DNA from: Nibrella saemangeumensis | Lineage (GTDB): Bacteria; Bacteroidota; Bacteroidia; Cytophagales; Spirosomataceae | Length of the DNA stretch: 64,000 bases | Assembly: GCF_039541915.1 (NCBI RefSeq) | Contig: NZ_BAABHD010000022.1 | Location: 1 to 64,000, forward strand | Direction: 5' to 3' | Made by a program: the position numbers and the translations under genes | Part shown: piece after piece, positions 45,820 through 54,700 of the stretch | Numbering within the stretch: position 1 is the stretch's first letter | How the letters are laid out: each line of letters opens with the position of its first letter | Notes under the pieces: generated by a model | What the model saw: the letters and a program-made list of their open reading frames with translations, nothing else | What the model was told of the DNA's origin: nothing | Database searches by the model: none

Positions 45820-46060
45820 ACCAGGATTAATCGGTTAAATGCAGAAAAAAAGTTCTTGAAGATCCAGGTGTGGTGGTTTTCGCTGGAGCAGTCGCCGCCG
45901 TAGCGGGTACCCTGGCCACACGGGTCAGAGGTAGTTTTATGGGTGAGGACAGGCAAAACTCTACCGTATAACGCCACACGCTGCATTTAATTGTAAGGTA
46001 TGCAGCGCATGGGTAACGTTAATGGCAAAAAAACTCGTTGCTGGTGCGGGGTGCGCCGTT

Positions 46061-46516
46061 TTACTTGGCAAGCTGTACGTCGATGGCACTAGGGCCCTTG
46101 GCGGTCATTTCCACATCAAAGGTAACCTTGTCGCCTTGTTTGATAGGCGTTTTGAGGCTGTTGACGTGAACAAAGATACTATCCTGCGACTTTACATCTT
46201 TGATAAAGCCGTAGCCTTTGGATTCGTTGAAAAACGTAACGGTACCAGTTCGAATTAACGTAGCCGGGTCAATATCTTCCTGCCGGGCAACGCCAATCTG
46301 GATGTCTTCCGAATTGATCGTTCTCTTTTTGTTGGGGTCGGGAGGAGTAGAGGTGATGTTGCCGTTTTCGTCAACATAGGCAATCATATCGTCCAGACTT
46401 TTTCCTTTACCCGCATTGGCTTTGCGTTCTTCTTTCTTCTCTTTCTTGTCCTTCTGCTTCTTAAGACGGTTTTTTTCTTTTTCCTTTTTGTTAAATGTTT
46501 CCTGCGATTTAGCCAT
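46061..46516 (-). CDS. Cold-shock-domain protein with Lys-rich N-terminal extension
   Basis: A 151-residue protein. The C-terminal 65 residues are a cold-shock domain (RTGTVTFFNESKGYGFIKD, DSIFVHVNSL) with the RNP1/RNP2-type aromatic residues for single-stranded nucleic-acid binding. The first ~40 residues are extremely basic (NKKEKEKNRLKKQKDKKEKKEERKA) and probably coiled or disordered, giving extra RNA contacts. The middle is acidic (MIAYVDENGNITSTPPDPN). Similar extended CSPs are widespread in Bacteroidota. It lies 158 bp downstream of a minimal CspA on the same strand but beyond that gene's terminator. The 241 bp between it and the desaturase (45820-46060) show no gene. Confidence 0.88.
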   Translation of the reverse strand: MAKSQETFNKKEKEKNRLKKQKDKKEKKEERKANAGKGKSLDDMIAYVDENGNITSTPPDPNKKRTINSEDIQIGVARQEDIDPATLIRTGTVTFFNESKGYGFIKDVKSQDSIFVHVNSLKTPIKQGDKVTFDVEMTAKGPSAIDVQLAK

Positions 46517-46620
46517 ATGTGCTCTAAGAGGGGGTTAAAGTAAGCGGCCGCCTATACCGGCCTTAGTAGATAAGGGTTTTCAGATCAATTAAGTTCAGAA
46601 GCGGGTTTGCCCCTGTAAAA

Positions 46621-46647
46621 CAAAAAACATGCTCAAAAAAGCATGTT
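46621..46647 (-). terminator. Rho-independent terminator of the small cold-shock gene
   Basis: An 8-bp stem (46626-46633 with 46640-46647) and 6-nt loop, followed on the minus strand by TTTTTTG. It begins 28 bp after the CspA stop. Confidence 0.8.
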
Positions 46648-46674
46648 CCTGACGTCACTACGAATAGCTATTTG

Positions 46675-46869
46675 TCAACCAATCACCTCTACGTTAACAG
46701 CATTGAGCCCTTTCTTGCCCTGCTCAACATCATACTGTACCTTATCGTTTTCACGTACATTGTCTTTAAGACCTGATACATGCACAAAAATATCTGGTCC
46801 TGAATCAGATGGTGTGATAAACCCGAAGCCTTTGCTTTCGTTGAAAAATTTGACTGTTCCTGTTGGCAT
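46675..46869 (-). CDS. cspA: Cold-shock protein, CspA family
   Basis: A 64-residue single-domain cold-shock protein. GTVKFFNESKGFGFITPSD holds RNP1 and DIFVHVSGL holds RNP2, the aromatic surface that melts RNA secondary structure. The ATG at 46869 is chosen over an upstream in-frame start at 46914, because it gives the canonical MPTGTVKFFN start and because the promoter lies between the two. The transcript appears to start close to the ATG, so there is no long cold-responsive 5' leader as in E. coli cspA. Confidence 0.95.
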   Translation of the reverse strand: MPTGTVKFFNESKGFGFITPSDSGPDIFVHVSGLKDNVRENDKVQYDVEQGKKGLNAVNVEVIG

Positions 46870-46883
46870 AATTGTATTTTTTA

Positions 46884-46915
46884 TAAATGTAACGGTAAGA
46901 AAATTAGTAAACAAA
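46884..46915 (-). promoter_or_regulatory. Bacteroidota-type promoter for the cspA-like gene
   Basis: On the minus strand, TTTG (46915-46912), 20 bp, then TACATTTA (46891-46884), one base away from TAnnTTTG. It lies 14 bp upstream of the ATG. Confidence 0.6.
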
Positions 46916-47003
46916 TTCCAGTGGAGGCAGAGCCAAATTTCTTTACTTTCAGGCCTGCTTCATCTGGTTACGCACAGGTATCCGAAGGGGCGGTCAGCAT
47001 TTG

Positions 47004-48080
47004 TCAGAACTGGTAAATAACGGCGTTGATGTTCATGCCGGCACCCACGGAGGCAATAACCACGATATCACCGGGATCAAGACGGTGATCTTCCAGCTGT
47101 TGTTTCTGAATCAGATCCAGCAAGGTGGGAATAGTAGCCACCGAACTGTTACCCAGCCAGGAAATCGTCATGGGCATCAGATCGGCCGGTGGGTTGTCCA
47201 GCCCATACAGTTTGAAGAGCCGCTGCAGAATGGCGTCGGTCATTTTTTCGTTGGCCTGGTGGATCAGCACCTTCTTGATAGCCGACAGCGGAGTTTTCGC
47301 TTTGTCCAGGGCTGCTTTTATGGCTATGGGCACCTGGCTTAAGGCGAACTCATAGAGTTTGCGGCCGTTCATCTTCATAAAGATGTCCTTGCTGCCTGCC
47401 CGGTCCGGCGAGTACGAATGATTCATACTCAGCAAAGAGTGGGCGTATGCGTGTGTTTGCGTATAGTGCGACAGGATACCCGCCTGGCTGTCTTCTGCGG
47501 CTGCCAGAATTACGGCTCCGCCACCATCGCTAAAAAGCATGGAATCCCGGTCGTGGGGGTCAACCACGCGGGATAGCGTTTCGGTGCCAATAACCAGACA
47601 GCGTTTGGCGTCGCCGGAACGGATGTAATAATTGGCCTGAATCAGGGCTTCGAGCCAGCCGGGACAGCCAAAGGCAATATCGTAGGCAATGCACTCGGGG
47701 TTCTCAATCTGCAGCAGGTACTTGATGCGCGAAGCCAGCGAGGGCACCATATCCGAGCGGTTGCTGCCATGCACTACATCCCCGAAATTATGGGCAACAA
47801 TAATATAATCGAGCGTTTCGCCGTCAATCCCTGAACTGTCCAGGGCATTGCGGGCCGCCAGGTAGCCCAGTTCGGACGCGGTTTGTTCCGGGCGGGCGTA
47901 CCGACGCTCCTCAATGCCGGTAATCTCCCGGAATCGCTCCACCAGCTTCGCTTTATCCTGCGCTATTAATACCCCTTCTTTATCGAAAAAACAGTGATTG
48001 GCAAAAGCTTCGTTAAGCACCTGAACCGGCGGAATGTAACTGCCTGTAGCCGCAAATACGGATCGGATGGTCTTATGCAT
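47004..48080 (-). CDS. 3-oxoacyl-ACP synthase III-like (KAS III) enzyme
   Basis: A 358-residue thiolase-fold condensing enzyme. The Cys-His-Asn triad is complete: C139 in DIAFGCPGWLEA, H274 in VLIHQANEKM and N311 in SWLGNSSVAT, with the C-terminal glycine loop VIASVGAGMNINAVIYQF. KAS III enzymes start fatty-acid synthesis by condensing an acyl-CoA with malonyl-ACP. This one is longer than housekeeping FabH (about 320) and lacks neighbours such as plsX, fabD or rpmF, so it may be a specialised paralogue. It is the last gene of a four-gene operon with a response regulator and two unknown proteins (12-bp gap to the previous gene). Confidence 0.9.
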   Translation of the reverse strand: MHKTIRSVFAATGSYIPPVQVLNEAFANHCFFDKEGVLIAQDKAKLVERFREITGIEERRYARPEQTASELGYLAARNALDSSGIDGETLDYIIVAHNFGDVVHGSNRSDMVPSLASRIKYLLQIENPECIAYDIAFGCPGWLEALIQANYYIRSGDAKRCLVIGTETLSRVVDPHDRDSMLFSDGGGAVILAAAEDSQAGILSHYTQTHAYAHSLLSMNHSYSPDRAGSKDIFMKMNGRKLYEFALSQVPIAIKAALDKAKTPLSAIKKVLIHQANEKMTDAILQRLFKLYGLDNPPADLMPMTISWLGNSSVATIPTLLDLIQKQQLEDHRLDPGDIVVIASVGAGMNINAVIYQF

Positions 48081-48092
48081 AAAAGTTACGGT

Positions 48093-48368
48093 TTATGTAA
48101 AAATCTCGAATACCTCGGCGGTATACGCCTTGTCCTGGAGAAATAACGATTTAAGGTGCCGGAAAACACCCAGATAAGCAGGGATTTGCTCATTACCGAG
48201 AGCGACATAGAAAAGTTTATGTTCCAGGGAGCCCGTCTGTGGCCCCTTAAATTCGGCTTCAATATCATTCTGAATGATGTGAATAGCAACTAAAGTCGAA
48301 CCCGAAGGGATATCAATCTCATTTAAGCCAAAGAACAAGGGGACTGTATATTGGGCAAAACTGGACAT
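48093..48368 (-). CDS. Hypothetical protein upstream of KAS III
   Basis: A 91-residue protein of unknown family. It starts MSSFAQYTVPLFFGLNEIDIPSG, is mixed beta/alpha in appearance, has no signal peptide or membrane helix, and has an aromatic-rich C-terminal part (YLGVFRHLKSLFLQDKAYTAEVFEIF). It is 12 bp upstream of the KAS III gene and 32 bp downstream of another unknown gene, so co-transcription is very likely. A role as a partner or carrier-protein-like accessory of the KAS III is possible, but no phosphopantetheine DSL-type motif is present. Confidence 0.7.
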   Translation of the reverse strand: MSSFAQYTVPLFFGLNEIDIPSGSTLVAIHIIQNDIEAEFKGPQTGSLEHKLFYVALGNEQIPAYLGVFRHLKSLFLQDKAYTAEVFEIFT

Positions 48369-48400
48369 TTAGCTGACTTTTTTACCAATGGCTGAGCGGG

Positions 48401-48775
48401 TTAGTTAAATCTGTTTTCGAGATAAGTGCCTAGTTTGAACGCATTCAACAGGGAGGCCAGCTTTTCTTTCAGCAGGTACACATCGTAGTTCAGCATATGT
48501 ACCTCGGTGGCCAGGTCCGAAATAGTAACTTCTTCTATTTTCGCTAATTCTTTGATCGCTTCCACCAGAATTGGACTCAACACCGGGGGTTGTGGTTCAG
48601 ATAAGGGTTTTTCAGCCTGTTTCCACATATCCCGTTCTTTTTCAAAATCGGCCAGTTGATGCTTATAAATCGAGACCTGCTGGTTAATGAACAACTGGAG
48701 CAGCCATAACTCATCCAGTTTATGATGCTTAGGGTCAAGATAACTTAAAATTGCCGACTTCAGCCGCCTTTTCAT
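48401..48775 (-). CDS. Hypothetical helical protein in the response-regulator/KAS III operon
   Basis: A 124-residue, mostly helical cytoplasmic protein. It starts MKRRLKSAILSYLDPKHHKLDELWLLQLF and has heptad-like helices (YKHQLADFEKERDMWKQ; LAKIEEVTISDLATEVHMLNYDVYLLKEKLASLLNAF). A short Pro-rich linker (EKPLSEPQPPVLSP) splits it into two helical halves. No family is recognised and no enzymatic motif is seen. It lies 18 bp downstream of a single-domain response regulator and could be its output partner; this is inference from gene order. Confidence 0.7.
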   Translation of the reverse strand: MKRRLKSAILSYLDPKHHKLDELWLLQLFINQQVSIYKHQLADFEKERDMWKQAEKPLSEPQPPVLSPILVEAIKELAKIEEVTISDLATEVHMLNYDVYLLKEKLASLLNAFKLGTYLENRFN

Positions 48776-48793
48776 AAGAGAGTTGTGGATAAT

Positions 48794-49198
48794 TCAGTGT
48801 AACTCATATTGTATCGTTAGCTGGTCAACGAGGCTTCGCCAATCACTTAAGGTGGCCGGCTTGACAAAATAGCCATTGCCGCCATATTGCGCCATTTTCA
48901 ACTGAATGTCCGGTTCGGAAATGGTAGACAGCAGGATAATGGGCACATTGATAAACTGAACGGCCCGCCGAATTTCGATCAGGAGCTCTATCCCATCTAA
49001 ACCGGGCATTTGCCAGTCCAGTATCATCAGCTGCGGGGGTTGGCTTATGGAACCAACAGAAGCCAGCAGGCTGGCGCCATTCGTAAAGGTTTGAAGGTGG
49101 CAATCCGGAATGGTACTCGAAAGAACATTGGTAAGCATGTTCAGGTCGTCCTCATCATCATCCACTACTATAATATACAGATCATATGGATTTGCCAT
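48794..49198 (-). CDS. Single-domain response regulator (CheY-like)
   Basis: A 134-residue receiver domain from the ATG at 49198; an ATG at 49222 would add 8 residues. The acidic cluster VVDDDEDD is at 12-18, the phosphorylatable Asp is D61 (MILDWQMPGLDG), followed by the conserved Thr/Ser position (IILLSTIS) and the Lys in YFVKPATL. There is no output domain, so it acts by protein contact. It heads an operon with two unknown proteins and a KAS III gene. The next gene upstream, another receiver, ends about 150 bp away, so this operon may have its own promoter. Confidence 0.92.
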   Translation of the reverse strand: MANPYDLYIIVVDDDEDDLNMLTNVLSSTIPDCHLQTFTNGASLLASVGSISQPPQLMILDWQMPGLDGIELLIEIRRAVQFINVPIILLSTISEPDIQLKMAQYGGNGYFVKPATLSDWRSLVDQLTIQYELH

Positions 49199-49348
49199 AT
49201 TGACGGAATTAAGAGCAGCCATCCGTCGGCTTCAACTAAAGTTGGCGGAAGAGAGACCCGGTTTAACTCATAGATTATTGTAAAGGTAACTTTTTTACCC
49301 CAGACTATTGCTATCGGGCGTTCCTGCCAAGCTAACTAATTCCCGGCT

Positions 49349-49744
49349 CTAATCGCTGCCAGCCGGCCGGCCGGCGCTTACCAGGCGAATCAACTCCTCC
49401 AGATCAACAGGCTTGACTAGGTGGGCGTCAAAACCGGCTTCCCCGCTGCGTAGCCGGTCGTCTTCGTAGCTGTAGCCGGAGAGCGCAATCAAATAGAGAT
49501 TTTTACCCCAGGGTTGCTGCCGAATCAGCCGGCAGGTCTGGTAGCCGTCCATCTCAGGCATGCTGATGTCCAGTACCACCACATCCGGTTGCAGACTCTC
49601 GGTGGCTGCTATGCCGTCCGCGCCCGAATAGCGTTCGTACACGTCGTGCCCTTTTATTTTCAGCAGCATCGCCAGGGTACGGGCCGAATCGCGGTTATCG
49701 TCTATGACCAGTATCCGCTGGCGGGCGGGGTTATTAGTTGTCAT
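49349..49744 (-). CDS. Single-domain response regulator
   Basis: A 131-residue receiver domain. Acidic pair in ILVIDDNRDS, phospho-acceptor D59 in VVVLDISMPEMDG, switch Ser in LIALSGYS and K111 in HLVKPVDLEEL. It closely matches receivers that accompany hybrid or CheB/R-linked kinases (TCRLIRQQPWG). The gene follows the PAS histidine kinase by 18 bp on the same strand, so the two almost certainly form a phosphorelay pair. No DNA-binding domain is present. Confidence 0.93.
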   Translation of the reverse strand: MTTNNPARQRILVIDDNRDSARTLAMLLKIKGHDVYERYSGADGIAATESLQPDVVVLDISMPEMDGYQTCRLIRQQPWGKNLYLIALSGYSYEDDRLRSGEAGFDAHLVKPVDLEELIRLVSAGRPAGSD

Positions 49745-49762
49745 GGCTGTTGAGTAAATCGT

Positions 49763-51646
49763 TTATTCAGGTAAAAGTGGCAAATAAACCGTAAACGTGC
49801 TACCCGCATCGACTCCTGCACTATATGCGGCTACGCGTCCGCCATGTAATTCAACCAGTTCTTTGACCAACGTGAGCCCCAGGCCCAGGCCTTCCTGCGT
49901 ACGCGCCCGCGAGGCATCTACCTGCACAAACATATTAAAGATACGATCGAGTTCGTCGGGAGGGATGCCGATGCCGTTATCGGCCACCCGCAGCCGGGCG
50001 TTCTGCCCGTCCCGCTCCAGACTAATCGCCATCTGGCCTTCGTTGCGGGTAAATTTGGCCGCGTTGCCCAGCAGATTCCGGACCACCTGCGTCAGCCGCG
50101 TAGCATCACCATCCAGGTAGAGCGGTTCGGCCGGCAGGCTCAGGCTTAATCGCCGTTTACCGCGTTCCACCAGCGGCCGGGCCGCTTCAACCGCCAGTTT
50201 CACCAGCTCGGTCAGGTCCAGCCGCTGCCGGCGCAGGTGGGTTTTACCGTGGCTGATGCGGCTTACATCCAGTAAGTCATCCACCAGCCGCACCAGTTGC
50301 TGCACTTCCCGGTTCATCATGTCGATAGCCGTCTCCAGCTTCAAACTTTCATCGGCCCCGCCGGTCATCTTCAGAATGAGCAGCAGGTTATGGAGCGTAG
50401 ACAGCGGATTGCGCAGCTCGTGGGCCAGCAGCGCCAGAAACTCGTTCTTCCGCCGGTCGGCTTCCTGTAAAGCCTGCTCTGCCAGTTTCCGGTCGTGAAT
50501 GTCGACGCCCACCCCAAACCAGTTTATTATTTCGCCGGTTTTCAGGTCGCGGTACGGGTTGGCCCGGTTCAGAAACCACCGGTATTCGCCGGATGCCGAG
50601 CGGTTGCGTTGCTCCACTTCAAACGGAAGACCGGTCTGCATCGCTTTGCTAAAGGCAGCCATCACTTTGGGGCCATCCTCCGGGTGCAGGAACCGGACCG
50701 CCACGTCGGCGGCCGTTTCCTGTTTATCAGAAACGCCACAGTAGTCGTACCACTGCTGATTCAGAAACTCAATGTTGCCCGTTGCGTCGGTGATCCACAT
50801 ACTTTCGGGAACCGCGTCGACCATCCGCCGGAACCGCTCCTCACTGTGTCGCAGGGCTTCTTCCGTGTGTTTGCGGTCGGTGATGTTTTTGAAAAACAAC
50901 GCCACATGGCGCTCGTCGGGTTCGCCGATCCGGAAGGCATACACATCGAACCAGCGGCCCATAGGCCCGGCAAAGTTCTCAAAATGGGTTGATTCTCCGG
51001 TAAGGGCCACCCGCCCATAGATGTCGAACCAGAACGGTTCAAGGTCCGGTACCAGCTCGCTGGCGGTCCTGCCAAGGGTATTTTTCATGCCGGTCTGGTC
51101 TTCAAACGCCGGGTTGATTTCGATAAACCGGTAGTCGACCGGCTTCTGCTCCTCATCAAACAGCATCTGCAGAATGCAGAACCCTTCGTCCATGGAGTTA
51201 AGCAGGGCCAGGTACTTGTCGGTAGCCCGCCGGGCCAGGTCAGTAACATCCTCTACCTTGTGGATGATGTACCAGACGTCTCCCTGCTCATCCAGCACGG
51301 GGGTATTTACGGGCAGCCAGTATTTCTCCACGAAGCCCCCGCTGCCATCGGGTACATCGTAATGTTGCCGGACCATGCGGTGGGGCTTCTTCGTCTCCAG
51401 CACGTTCTGGAGCGATGCCCGGAGGTTCGCTACCGCCTTAGCCTCCCGGGTCGCCGGATTGTCGGGAAAGACATCAAACACGTGGCGACCGGTTATCTGC
51501 GACCGGGTGGTAAACGTGGCGGCCAGGTAGGCATCCGAGGCCGTCAGAATCAGCAGGTCCGGCGACAGAATCAGATACAGATCCGGCACCGTCTCCAATG
51601 CGCTCAGCAATTCCCGGCCCGGAGCCCTCTTGATCCCTGTACTCAT
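49763..51646 (-). CDS. Multi-PAS sensor histidine kinase
   Basis: A 627-residue soluble histidine kinase without membrane segments. Three PAS domains run in order: about 12-140 (VPDLYLILSPDLLILTASDAYLA), 143-265 (MDEGFCILQMLFDEEQKPVDY) and 268-390 (VDAVPESMWITDATGNIEFLNQQW). HisKA follows with the phospho-accepting His at about 410 (LALLAHELRNPLSTLHN), then HATPase_c with N box (VVRNLLGNAAKFT), G1 (VADNGIGIP) and G2 (GLGLGLTLVKELVELHGG). It is transcribed 56 bp after the CheB/CheR fusion gene and 18 bp before a receiver. The ligand of the PAS domains is unknown, probably an intracellular signal. Confidence 0.95.
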   Translation of the reverse strand: MSTGIKRAPGRELLSALETVPDLYLILSPDLLILTASDAYLAATFTTRSQITGRHVFDVFPDNPATREAKAVANLRASLQNVLETKKPHRMVRQHYDVPDGSGGFVEKYWLPVNTPVLDEQGDVWYIIHKVEDVTDLARRATDKYLALLNSMDEGFCILQMLFDEEQKPVDYRFIEINPAFEDQTGMKNTLGRTASELVPDLEPFWFDIYGRVALTGESTHFENFAGPMGRWFDVYAFRIGEPDERHVALFFKNITDRKHTEEALRHSEERFRRMVDAVPESMWITDATGNIEFLNQQWYDYCGVSDKQETAADVAVRFLHPEDGPKVMAAFSKAMQTGLPFEVEQRNRSASGEYRWFLNRANPYRDLKTGEIINWFGVGVDIHDRKLAEQALQEADRRKNEFLALLAHELRNPLSTLHNLLLILKMTGGADESLKLETAIDMMNREVQQLVRLVDDLLDVSRISHGKTHLRRQRLDLTELVKLAVEAARPLVERGKRRLSLSLPAEPLYLDGDATRLTQVVRNLLGNAAKFTRNEGQMAISLERDGQNARLRVADNGIGIPPDELDRIFNMFVQVDASRARTQEGLGLGLTLVKELVELHGGRVAAYSAGVDAGSTFTVYLPLLPE

Positions 51647-51702
51647 CAGAAAACTGGTTATGCGTGCTTTTCCTCTATGAAGTCACGCGCCGGGCGCAAT
51701 GT

Positions 51703-54700
51703 TTACGAATTTTTTTTCACGGACATTACCGGTACGTATATCAGAAACGCGGACCCTTCGCCCGGCTGGCTCATAGCCGTAATTACCCCTTCGTGGTTCT
51801 CGATGATGCGCTTGCAGATGGCTAGTCCGATACCGGTGCCGGGATACTGCCCAACTGAGTGCAGCCGCTTGAACGGGTCAAAGATCCGGTCGGTGTATTG
51901 GGGATCAAAACCAAGGCCGTTGTCCTGAACAGTGATTTCGGCATACTCGATATCCGGGTTTAACCCCGATACACTCTCGAACGCCCAGCCCGGTGCCGTC
52001 CGGCAACGGATTACTATTTCCGGCGAAACACCCGAGCGGTAAAACTTCAGTCCATTGTCGATCAGGTGATGAAAAACCAGCCGCCACTGCGAGGCACTGC
52101 CCCTGATCTCCGGGAGGTCTTCTACGTGAACCATCGCTTTCCGTTCTTCCAGTATGGTATAGAAATCTTCGGTTACCTCCGTTATCAGCCCGTTCAGATT
52201 GATGATTTTGGGCTCCGGTTTATCCACCGAAAGCCGGGCGTACGTCAGCAGGTCTTTAATTAACGCCTGCATCCGGCTGGCCGAGGCATGAATGCGCTCG
52301 ATGAGGTTGCCTCCGGTGGCCGTTAGTTCGTGACTGTATTGGGCCCGCAGCAGGTCGCTCAGCGTCTGGATTTTGCGGAGCGGCTCCTGCAGGTCGTGGG
52401 AGGCTGCGTAGGCGTATTGCTCCAGCGTCTGGTTGGACCGCTGCAAGGCCTGATTCTGATTCTCTAACTGATGCTGGTATTCCTTAAGGGAAGAAACGTC
52501 GAGGCCAGTCAGGATAACCCCGGCGTCGTGTTTGGTAATGCTGGCCGCCAGCCAGGCTTCGTTGCCCTGAGAGCGGTAAGGGAACTCCAGATAAACAGGT
52601 AAGCCGGTAGTCGCCACATGCCGTAACTGTTCGAATGTCTCGCCCTGAAGCAGAAGTGGGTAATGCTCGGAGAGCTTGCTTCCGAGTATGTCTTCCATCG
52701 CAATCTGGTTTACCTGGGCAAACTTTTCGTTACAGAACGCCAGTTGGAAATCGGTAATCTCATTTTGCTCATTGTACAGCGCCTTCAGGTAGGCAATGGA
52801 GGCCGGTGAGCTATCCAGCACCGCGTGCAGGTTTTCGGCGGTCCGGGTCAGCTCGTGGTTGGTATGTTCCAGCGTCTTATTGGCTTCATCCAGCTCCTGG
52901 GTTCGCTGCTGCACCCGCCGGTCCAGTTCGGCGTTCATCTCTTTTTGCAGGGTTACATCGGCGGAGGTACCAATGTAGCCGTTAAAGGTGCCGTCGGGGA
53001 AAAACATGGGTCTGGCATTTTCCAGGATCCAGTGATAGCTGCCATCGTGCCGTTTCAGCCGGTACTCGGCACTGAACGCCTTACGGTCCTGGAGACTGCT
53101 ATGATAAATGGTCAGGTAGCTTTCCCGGTCATCCGGATGAATGTTCCGCGCCCAGCCGTAACTGATCTCATCGGCCAGGGTGCTTCCGGTAAAATTCAGC
53201 CAGGCCTGATTCACGAACGTGTACCGGCCATCGGGACCGGCAACCCACGTCGGGAAGGGGGCGCTGTCGGCGATGGTGTGAAACCACATCTCGCGCTCTT
53301 CGAGCAGCCGCTGCGCCCGCCGATGGTCGGTCAGGTCTTCAATCGCCAGCAGAATGGCGTCCTGGCGGGTTTGCCGGCTTACCCGGCTGGCGCTGAACAT
53401 CAGCACTTTTTCGCCGCTGGCGGGGAAGGTGTGCGTGACCTCAGACTGCTGCGACTCGGCCACCCGCGACAGGATATTGCCCAGCAGTTGCCGCAGTTCG
53501 GGAATATCCCACCGGCGGTTACCGATTTCGTAGATCAGCCGGCCTTCAATATCGCTTTCATCGGTCTTGAACTTGTGGTAGAAGGCTTTGTTGGCGTTCA
53601 GCACCCGCAGGTCTTTATCGAGGATCAGCGTAGCCTCCCGAATGGTGGTGAAGATGGCCTCCGAAAAATGGTAGGCTTCCGACAACTGGTCGTTTCGGAG
53701 CTGCAGCTCCTGATTGGTCGTCATCAGCTCCTCGTTGGTCGACTCGATTTCCTCCTTGGAGGTTTCGAGTTCCTCGTTCATGCTTTGCAGCTCTTCTTTG
53801 GCCGATTGCAGCTCCTCATTACTAACCTCGTGTTCTTCAATTACCGCACGCATATCTTCCCGGAGGTTGGCCAGTTGTTCCTCCAGTTCTTTGATGCGCT
53901 GGTTACGGGCCGACATCGACCGGGATTCCGGCGCTACTATCGGAACGGCTTCCTCAAAAATTACCAGGTAAAGCTGGTCTTCGGTATCGGTCCGGATGGG
54001 AACGACTTCGATGGCTACGTAGTGCGTGGTGTTGCTAACCTCAAATGTCAATCCGGGCTTCCGGACCGGCTGCCCGGCCTTTCGGGCTTTCAGAATGGTG
54101 CTGCGCAGATCGAATACCAGCTCAGGGCGGGCCATCTTCAGCAGGTTCAGGGTGGCTTTGCCCGCCGAATGCGCCAGATACAGGCCGGTAGAGCCGCGAA
54201 ACTGGAGGATATCCATGTCCTGATTAACCAGTACGCTGGGGGGTATATACTGGCGGAGCAGCAGGGCATCGACCACCTGCTCCAGATCAACAGCCGGTGG
54301 TGCTACCGCGAGCGTCTTTCTGGGCTGGCCCTCCTGTACTTTACCGTCATCGTCTGCGTATGCTTCCCGCAGGCGGGGGCTCATGTCGAAAGAAACGCGG
54401 CTGGTGGCATCGCTCCGGCGGGTAAACACCTTATACGGTTTTCCCAGTTGCGAGAACAACTGGGAAGCCGAACTTACCGATTCAGACTTGCCCAGCAGCA
54501 GAAAACCATTGGCGTTAAGGGCGTAGTGGAAGGCGCTGATGGCCTTTTTCTGGAGCGTATTATTCAGGTAGATCAGCAGGTTGCGGCAACTGACCATGTC
54601 GAGCCGCGAGAAAGGCGGATCTTTGAACAGGTTGTGGGGCGCAAATACGCAGAGGTCCCGCACGGCTTTATTGATCCGGTACCGATCGTCTACCTTGGTG

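Noticed and set aside
45759..45986. A 75-codon minus-strand frame upstream of the desaturase
   Set aside because: It overlaps the desaturase start in another frame and looks random (MQRVALYGRVLPVLTHKTTSD). The intergenic stretch is better left as non-coding.
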